From: an uncultured Prevotella sp.
Lineage (GTDB): Bacteria; Bacteroidota; Bacteroidia; Bacteroidales; Bacteroidaceae
Direction: 5' to 3'
Assembly (NCBI GenBank): GCA_934183135.1
Contig: CAKPRX010000045.1
Span: 1 to 18,093, forward strand
Length of the DNA: 18,093 nucleotides
Below the pieces are notes generated by a model. The model made no database searches. It saw only the letters and a list, made by a program, of their open reading frames with translations, and had not been told where the DNA came from. Positions 14,621 to 18,093 of this stretch are shown here, one piece after another. Within the stretch, counting starts at the first letter, position 1. Each line of letters begins with the position of its first letter. The position numbers and the translations under genes were made by a program.

Positions 14621-15859
14621 ATGAATTATCAGAATTTGTTCAAGATAGCCCTCAGGGCAATAGCCGCCAACAAGATGCGGTCGTTCCTGACAGCGCTGGG
14701 CATCATCATCGGCGTGGCCTCGGTCATCACCATGCTTGCCATAGGCCAAGGCTCCAAGAAGAGCATACAGGCCAACATAGCCGAGATGGGCTCTAACATG
14801 ATTATGATACACCCGGGTGCCGACATGAGGGGCGGCGTGCGCATGGACCCATCCTCCATGCAGACCCTGAAGCTCACCGACTATCAGAGCATACGCAACG
14901 ACTGTCACTATGTCAAGGCTGTGAGTCCTGTGGTAACCAGCTCGGGCCAGTGGATATACGGCAACAACAACACACAGTCCACCATCTATGGCGTGAACCT
15001 CGACTACCTCGGCATAAGGCAATTGAGCGTAGCCGATGGCGACTGCTTTACCGATGCGGACATCCGCTCGTCAGCCAAGGTATGTATCTTGGGTCAGACG
15101 GTGGTAGATTATCTCTTCCCAGACGGAGGCGATGCCGTAGGAAAGGTGGTACGCTTCGGAACCATACCCTTCCGGGTTATCGGAGTACTGAAGAAGAAAG
15201 GATACAACTCCATGGGCATGGACCAGGACAACCTGGTGCTGGCCCCCTATACCACGGTGATGAAACGCATACTCGCCCAGACCTACCTGAGCGAAATCCA
15301 GTGCTCGGCCATTACCGAGGGCGTAACCGACAAGGCTACCAGCGAGATTACCGACATACTGCGTACCAACCACAAGCTCAAGGAGGCCACCGACAACAGC
15401 GAGGGCGACGACGATGACTTCAATATACGCTCTCAGGAAGAGTTGGCTTCTATGATGAACTCTACCACCGACATGCTCACCATCCTGCTGGGTGCGGTGG
15501 CAGGCATCTCGCTCATCGTGGGCGGTATCGGCATCATGAACATCATGTACGTGAGCGTCACGGAGCGTACCCGCGAGATAGGCCTGCGCATGAGTGTGGG
15601 TGCCCGGGGCGTGGATATCCTCAACCAGTTCCTCATCGAGGCCATCATGCTGAGCGTCACCGGTGGCGTGATAGGCATCGTGTTAGGGGTGAGTGCCTCG
15701 TATGCCGTGAAGGCCCTGGCCAACTGGCCCATATACATTCAGCCATGGAGCATCGTGATGAGCTTCGCCGTATGTACCATCACGGGTGTGTTCTTCGGAT
15801 GGTACCCAGCCAAGAAAGCGGCTCAGCTCGACCCGATAGAGGCCATCAGATACGAATAA
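14621..15859 (+). CDS. MacB-like ABC transporter permease (FtsX domain)
   Basis: Inner-membrane permease, 412 residues, partner of the preceding ATPase. One helix at about 21-43 (LTALGIIIGVASVITMLAIG) and the MacB periplasmic core domain at about 45-280 come first. Three helices follow at about 284-311, 340-362 and 377-394. TERTREIGLRMSVGAR (314-329) is the coupling segment and PAKKAAQLDPIEAIRYE (396-412) the usual FtsX-domain end. An acidic patch EGDDDDF (261-267) lies at the end of the periplasmic domain. It is the last gene of the operon, 43 bases after the ATPase stop, with a terminator 22 bases downstream. Confidence 0.95.
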   Translation: MNYQNLFKIALRAIAANKMRSFLTALGIIIGVASVITMLAIGQGSKKSIQANIAEMGSNMIMIHPGADMRGGVRMDPSSMQTLKLTDYQSIRNDCHYVKAVSPVVTSSGQWIYGNNNTQSTIYGVNLDYLGIRQLSVADGDCFTDADIRSSAKVCILGQTVVDYLFPDGGDAVGKVVRFGTIPFRVIGVLKKKGYNSMGMDQDNLVLAPYTTVMKRILAQTYLSEIQCSAITEGVTDKATSEITDILRTNHKLKEATDNSEGDDDDFNIRSQEELASMMNSTTDMLTILLGAVAGISLIVGGIGIMNIMYVSVTERTREIGLRMSVGARGVDILNQFLIEAIMLSVTGGVIGIVLGVSASYAVKALANWPIYIQPWSIVMSFAVCTITGVFFGWYPAKKAAQLDPIEAIRYE

Positions 15860-15880
15860 CACTATCTGCCAGAATATCAG

Positions 15881-15925
15881 AACGCCCTGTCAAGGAGTCC
15901 TTACAGACTGTATTGACAGGGCGTT
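15881..15925. terminator. bidirectional terminator between convergent genes
   Basis: AACGCCCTGTCAA (15881-15893) and TTGACAGGGCGTT (15913-15925) form a perfect 13-base-pair stem with a 19-base loop that can itself pair AGTC (15896-15899) with GACT (15906-15909). It lies between the permease stop (plus) and the phosphatase stop (minus). T runs on either side are weak. Confidence 0.7.
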
Positions 15926-15934
15926 GCCGTTTGA

Positions 15935-16573
15935 TTATTCCAGCAGTTGCAGTGGCGAGTCTATCAGCGTGGTGGCGCCATGATCGAGTAAGAACTGGCG
16001 CGACCGGAACCCCCACAGCACACTCACGCACGGCATGCCGCAGTTACGGGCAGTGTCTATATCCACATCGCTGTCGCCTATGTACACGGCGCCGTCGCGC
16101 CCCACGCCGAGCTGGCGCAAAGCCTCGAGCACGGTGTCCGGGGCCGGTTTCTTGCGGATATTCTCACGTTCGCCGATGGCCACGCTGATGTACTGGCCGA
16201 AAAAGTGACGGCACAAATCCTGTGTGGCAGCGTAGAACTTGTTACTAACCACAGCCAGATGCTTGCCCTGTTGTTTCAGGCCGTCAAGCATATCCAGGAT
16301 ATGGGGGTAAGGGCGGGTGGTGTCCAGGTTATGGGCCAGGTAATGCTGGCGAAAACATGTGTAGGTATCCTCAAACTGCGGATTGTCCAAGCCCCCGGGA
16401 ACGGCGCGTTCCATTAGTTTCTTCACACCATTGCCCACAAAGTGGCGCACCTCGCCGACCGTGCGCTCGGGCATGCCATAGGTACGCAGGGCATAGTTGG
16501 TACTGGCGGCCAAGTCATCAAGGGTATTGAGCAGCGTACCATCCAAATCGAAAACAAAAGTCTGATATTCCAT
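15935..16573 (-). CDS. HAD-family phosphatase, phosphoglycolate phosphatase-like
   Basis: Cytoplasmic haloacid-dehalogenase-type hydrolase of 212 residues. Motif I is DLDGT (9-13), with D9 as nucleophile and D11 as acid/base. An alpha-helical cap at about 15-85 includes VGNGVKKLMERAVP (46-59), as in Gph. Motif II is S110 (VVSNK), motif III K142 (KKPAP), and motif IV GDSDVD (166-171). The Gph-like cap and FVGNG suggest 2-phosphoglycolate or a related small phosphate as substrate, but PpaX-type pyrophosphatases look alike. It diverges from mltG and has its own terminator at 15881-15925. Confidence 0.9.
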   Translation of the reverse strand: MEYQTFVFDLDGTLLNTLDDLAASTNYALRTYGMPERTVGEVRHFVGNGVKKLMERAVPGGLDNPQFEDTYTCFRQHYLAHNLDTTRPYPHILDMLDGLKQQGKHLAVVSNKFYAATQDLCRHFFGQYISVAIGERENIRKKPAPDTVLEALRQLGVGRDGAVYIGDSDVDIDTARNCGMPCVSVLWGFRSRQFLLDHGATTLIDSPLQLLE

Positions 16574-16635
16574 CTTATTATCTCTGTTATCTCCCTGGCA
16601 AAGAGCAAAAAGTTATCCTTCACCATATTTTTAAG

Positions 16636-16643
16636 CAAAGTTA
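16636..16643 (-). promoter_or_regulatory. -7 element of the HAD phosphatase promoter
   Basis: CAAAGTTA on the plus strand reads TAACTTTG on the minus strand, matching TAnnTTTG, 62 bases before the start codon. No clear TTTG lies at the -33 distance. Confidence 0.55.
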
Positions 16644-16687
16644 GCAAAAAAAATCCATACGCCACACCGAGCCGTTTAAAGTTTTTG

Positions 16688-16695
16688 TATCTTTG
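16688..16695 (+). promoter_or_regulatory. -7 element of the mltG promoter
   Basis: TATCTTTG matches TAnnTTTG. It predicts a leader of about 70 bases before the ATG at 16775. The leader contains the AT-rich CCTATATATAATAAG (16731-16745) and a six-codon frame starting at 16746 (MYTNSK) that is probably not significant. The -33 box is not clear. Confidence 0.6.
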
Positions 16696-16774
16696 CACCG
16701 GAATAAGCGCCACCACCTTAACGGTGCTCTCCTATATATAATAAGATGTATACAAACTCAAAATAAGTACAAGT

Positions 16775-17821
16775 ATGTATGTAGTAAAGAAGAAGAAATA
16801 TCTGATACCAGCCGGGGCATGCCTCGCCGTTATCGTGCTATTCATGTACTATTACTTTATCTCTGCCTTCTCGGCCATGCCTACCACCCAGTACCTCTAC
16901 ATAGATCAGGATGATAACATAGACTCCGTATTTGCCAAGTTGGCGCCCATAGCGTCCAGGCATGGCATACAGGGGTTCAGCACCCTGGCCAAGCACGGGG
17001 CTTACAAGGACCACATCAAGACCGGCCGCTATGAGATAGACACTCACATCGGCGCGCTGATGCTCTTCCGCCACCTGAAGGCTGGCATGCAGACCCCCGT
17101 AAGCGTAACCATACCCTCGGTAAGAACCGTAGAAGACCTGTCGGCCGAACTGGCCAAGAAGCTCATGCTGACCGACAGCCAGATTGCCACGGCTCTGACC
17201 AACCCCGATACCTGTAAGGCTTACGGGTACACTCCGGAGACAATGGTGTGCATGTTTATACCTAACACGTACGACATCTACTGGAATATCACCCTGGACC
17301 GACTGCTAAAGCGTATGCAGAAAGAGAGCCGGAAGTTCTGGAACAACGAGCGAACCCAGAAGGCCAAGGCGCTGGCCCTATCGCCAGAGCAGGTGATGAC
17401 CCTGGCCAGCATAGTAGACGAGGAGACGGCCAACAATGCCGAGAAGCCGATGATAGCGGGTATGTATTACAACCGACTGAACGTAAGGGATGCCGAATAC
17501 CCTAACGGCATGCCGCTGCAGGCCGACCCCACCATCAAGTTTGCCCTCAAGCAGTTTGAGCTGAAGCGCATTTACCACAATATGCTGCAGACCAAGAGCC
17601 CCTACAACACCTATACCAACGTGGGGCTGCCTCCAGGGCCCATCCGCGTGCCCTCGGTGGCTGGCATCGATGCCGTGCTCAACCTGGTACACCATCCCTA
17701 CCTGTACATGTGTGCCAAGGAGGACTTCAGCGGTACCCACAACTTTGCCCGCACGTATGCCGAGCATCAGGCCAATGCCGCCAAATACAGCAAGGCACTC
17801 AACGAGCGGGGCATCAAGTAG
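16775..17821 (+). CDS. mltG: endolytic murein transglycosylase MltG (YceG-like)
   Basis: Cuts nascent peptidoglycan strands and so limits glycan length; acts in the periplasm while anchored in the inner membrane. 348 residues. A Lys-rich cytoplasmic start (VVKKKKY) is followed by a single helix at about 10-33, a LysM-like/N-terminal domain, and the YceG catalytic domain. There the motif LASIVDEET (210-218) holds the conserved catalytic Glu, most likely E217. MPLQADPTIKFAL (246-258) and YNTYTNVGLPPGPIRVPSVA (277-296) are signature stretches. Length and motifs match the family. It is monocistronic here, with its own promoter and a strong terminator. Confidence 0.95.
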   Translation: MYVVKKKKYLIPAGACLAVIVLFMYYYFISAFSAMPTTQYLYIDQDDNIDSVFAKLAPIASRHGIQGFSTLAKHGAYKDHIKTGRYEIDTHIGALMLFRHLKAGMQTPVSVTIPSVRTVEDLSAELAKKLMLTDSQIATALTNPDTCKAYGYTPETMVCMFIPNTYDIYWNITLDRLLKRMQKESRKFWNNERTQKAKALALSPEQVMTLASIVDEETANNAEKPMIAGMYYNRLNVRDAEYPNGMPLQADPTIKFALKQFELKRIYHNMLQTKSPYNTYTNVGLPPGPIRVPSVAGIDAVLNLVHHPYLYMCAKEDFSGTHNFARTYAEHQANAAKYSKALNERGIK

Positions 17822-17845
17822 CCCCCGCCCCACTGACGATGACCG

Positions 17846-17897
17846 AAGGCCAACGGCCAACCAGTACGACAAATCCCTGGTTGGCCGTTGGCCTTTT
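17846..17897 (+). terminator. strong intrinsic terminator after mltG
   Basis: AAGGCCAACGGCCAACCAG (17846-17864) and CTGGTTGGCCGTTGGCCTT (17877-17895) form a perfect 19-base-pair stem with a 12-base loop, followed by TT and then AAAAAGGCC. Each arm carries a GGCCAAC tandem duplication. GGCCTTTT in the right arm can also pair with the AAAAAGGCC just downstream, giving an alternative fold. Confidence 0.85.
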
Positions 17898-17905
17898 AAA
17901 AAGGC

Positions 17906-18093
17906 CTGTGGGACAAGATGTTGCTGCAAAAAACAACTTTAAGCTATAGATTTTGACCAAAACAATGACCGCGGCTCGCCCATGCGCCTTTTTATTCGTA
18001 CCTTTGTAAACATATATAGCTCAAAACATAATCATAAACGTCCTTGTCAAGACCTGTTTTGTTCTTAAGCTCAGGTACATAAAACGGATTAGG
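17906..18093 (+). other. non-coding right edge, probable leader of the next gene
   Basis: No coding frame with support. A -7 element at 17999-18006 starts a stretch of at least 85 bases without a gene. ACCTG (18052-18056) can pair with CAGGT (18072-18076) and CTGTTTT (18054-18060) with AAAACGG (18081-18087), so weak leader structure is possible. The downstream gene is outside the window. Confidence 0.4.
17999..18006 (+). promoter_or_regulatory. -7 element for a gene right of the window
   Basis: TACCTTTG matches TAnnTTTG. No TTTG stands at the -33 distance. It points rightward out of the window. Confidence 0.5.

Noticed and set aside
16746..16766. Six-codon upstream frame MYTNSK in the mltG leader
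   Set aside because: Too short, with no regulatory codon run; may arise by chance in an AT-rich leader.
1..18093. CRISPR arrays, tRNA or rRNA genes, insertion sequences, phage genes
   Set aside because: No regularly spaced repeats beyond the two-copy 18-mer at 9594-9632, no cloverleaf or rRNA-like stretch, and no transposase or integrase was seen.

Overview
The window looks like chromosomal DNA of a Bacteroidota bacterium, most likely order Bacteroidales and close to the Prevotellaceae. Four things point there. Promoters have the Bacteroidota form: TTTG, about 19 bases, then TAnnTTTG, as at 9432-9462 (minus) and 10310-10340 (plus). Gene starts lack clear Shine-Dalgarno sequences. The gene families fit: an Oar-type TonB-dependent receptor, a DUF151-UVR protein, a NupG-type nucleoside permease and a DUF4836-like lipoprotein. 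By eye the coding DNA is moderately GC-rich, while control regions are strikingly AT-rich. The genus is inference.

Layout. 1-294 has no gene; it holds two 14-base palindromes at the left edge and the terminator of the next gene. 295-3504 (minus) is a large outer-membrane receptor with its own promoter. 3630-9343 (minus) is one compact run of six genes read from 9343 downward: nucleoside permease, DUF151 nuclease-like protein, rRNA methyltransferase RsmE, lipoprotein, an ABC ATPase with unusual motifs, and an FtsX/MacB-type permease. They overlap by 4 bases or lie at most 27 apart and share a good promoter at 9432-9462. 9344-9715 is a divergent control region containing a hairpin with an 18-base direct repeat in its loop. 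9716-10225 (plus) is a gamma-carbonic anhydrase. 10226-10568 contains a promoter and a roughly 200-base leader closed by a perfect 11-base-pair stem, followed by riboflavin synthase (10569-11171) with its own terminator. 11267-15859 (plus) is a four-gene tripartite efflux operon: TolC-like channel, MacA-like adaptor, ATPase and MacB-like permease. A 13-base dyad covers its first start codon. 15935-16573 (minus) is a HAD phosphatase and 16775-17821 (plus) the lytic transglycosylase MltG; these diverge from a shared promoter region. The right end has a strong terminator and a promoter element for a gene beyond the window.

How the genes work together. Two ABC systems of the MacB/FtsX superfamily sit here. 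The plus-strand one is a conventional efflux pump spanning both membranes. The minus-strand one has a putative surface-exposed lipoprotein, a four-helix permease and an ATPase that departs from three core motifs, so it may be a mechanotransmission or lipoprotein-handling machine rather than a pump. The most novel-looking items are this lipoprotein/ATPase/permease module, the structured leader before riboflavin synthase, and the AT-rich dyads at several gene starts. No mobile element, CRISPR array, tRNA or rRNA was found.
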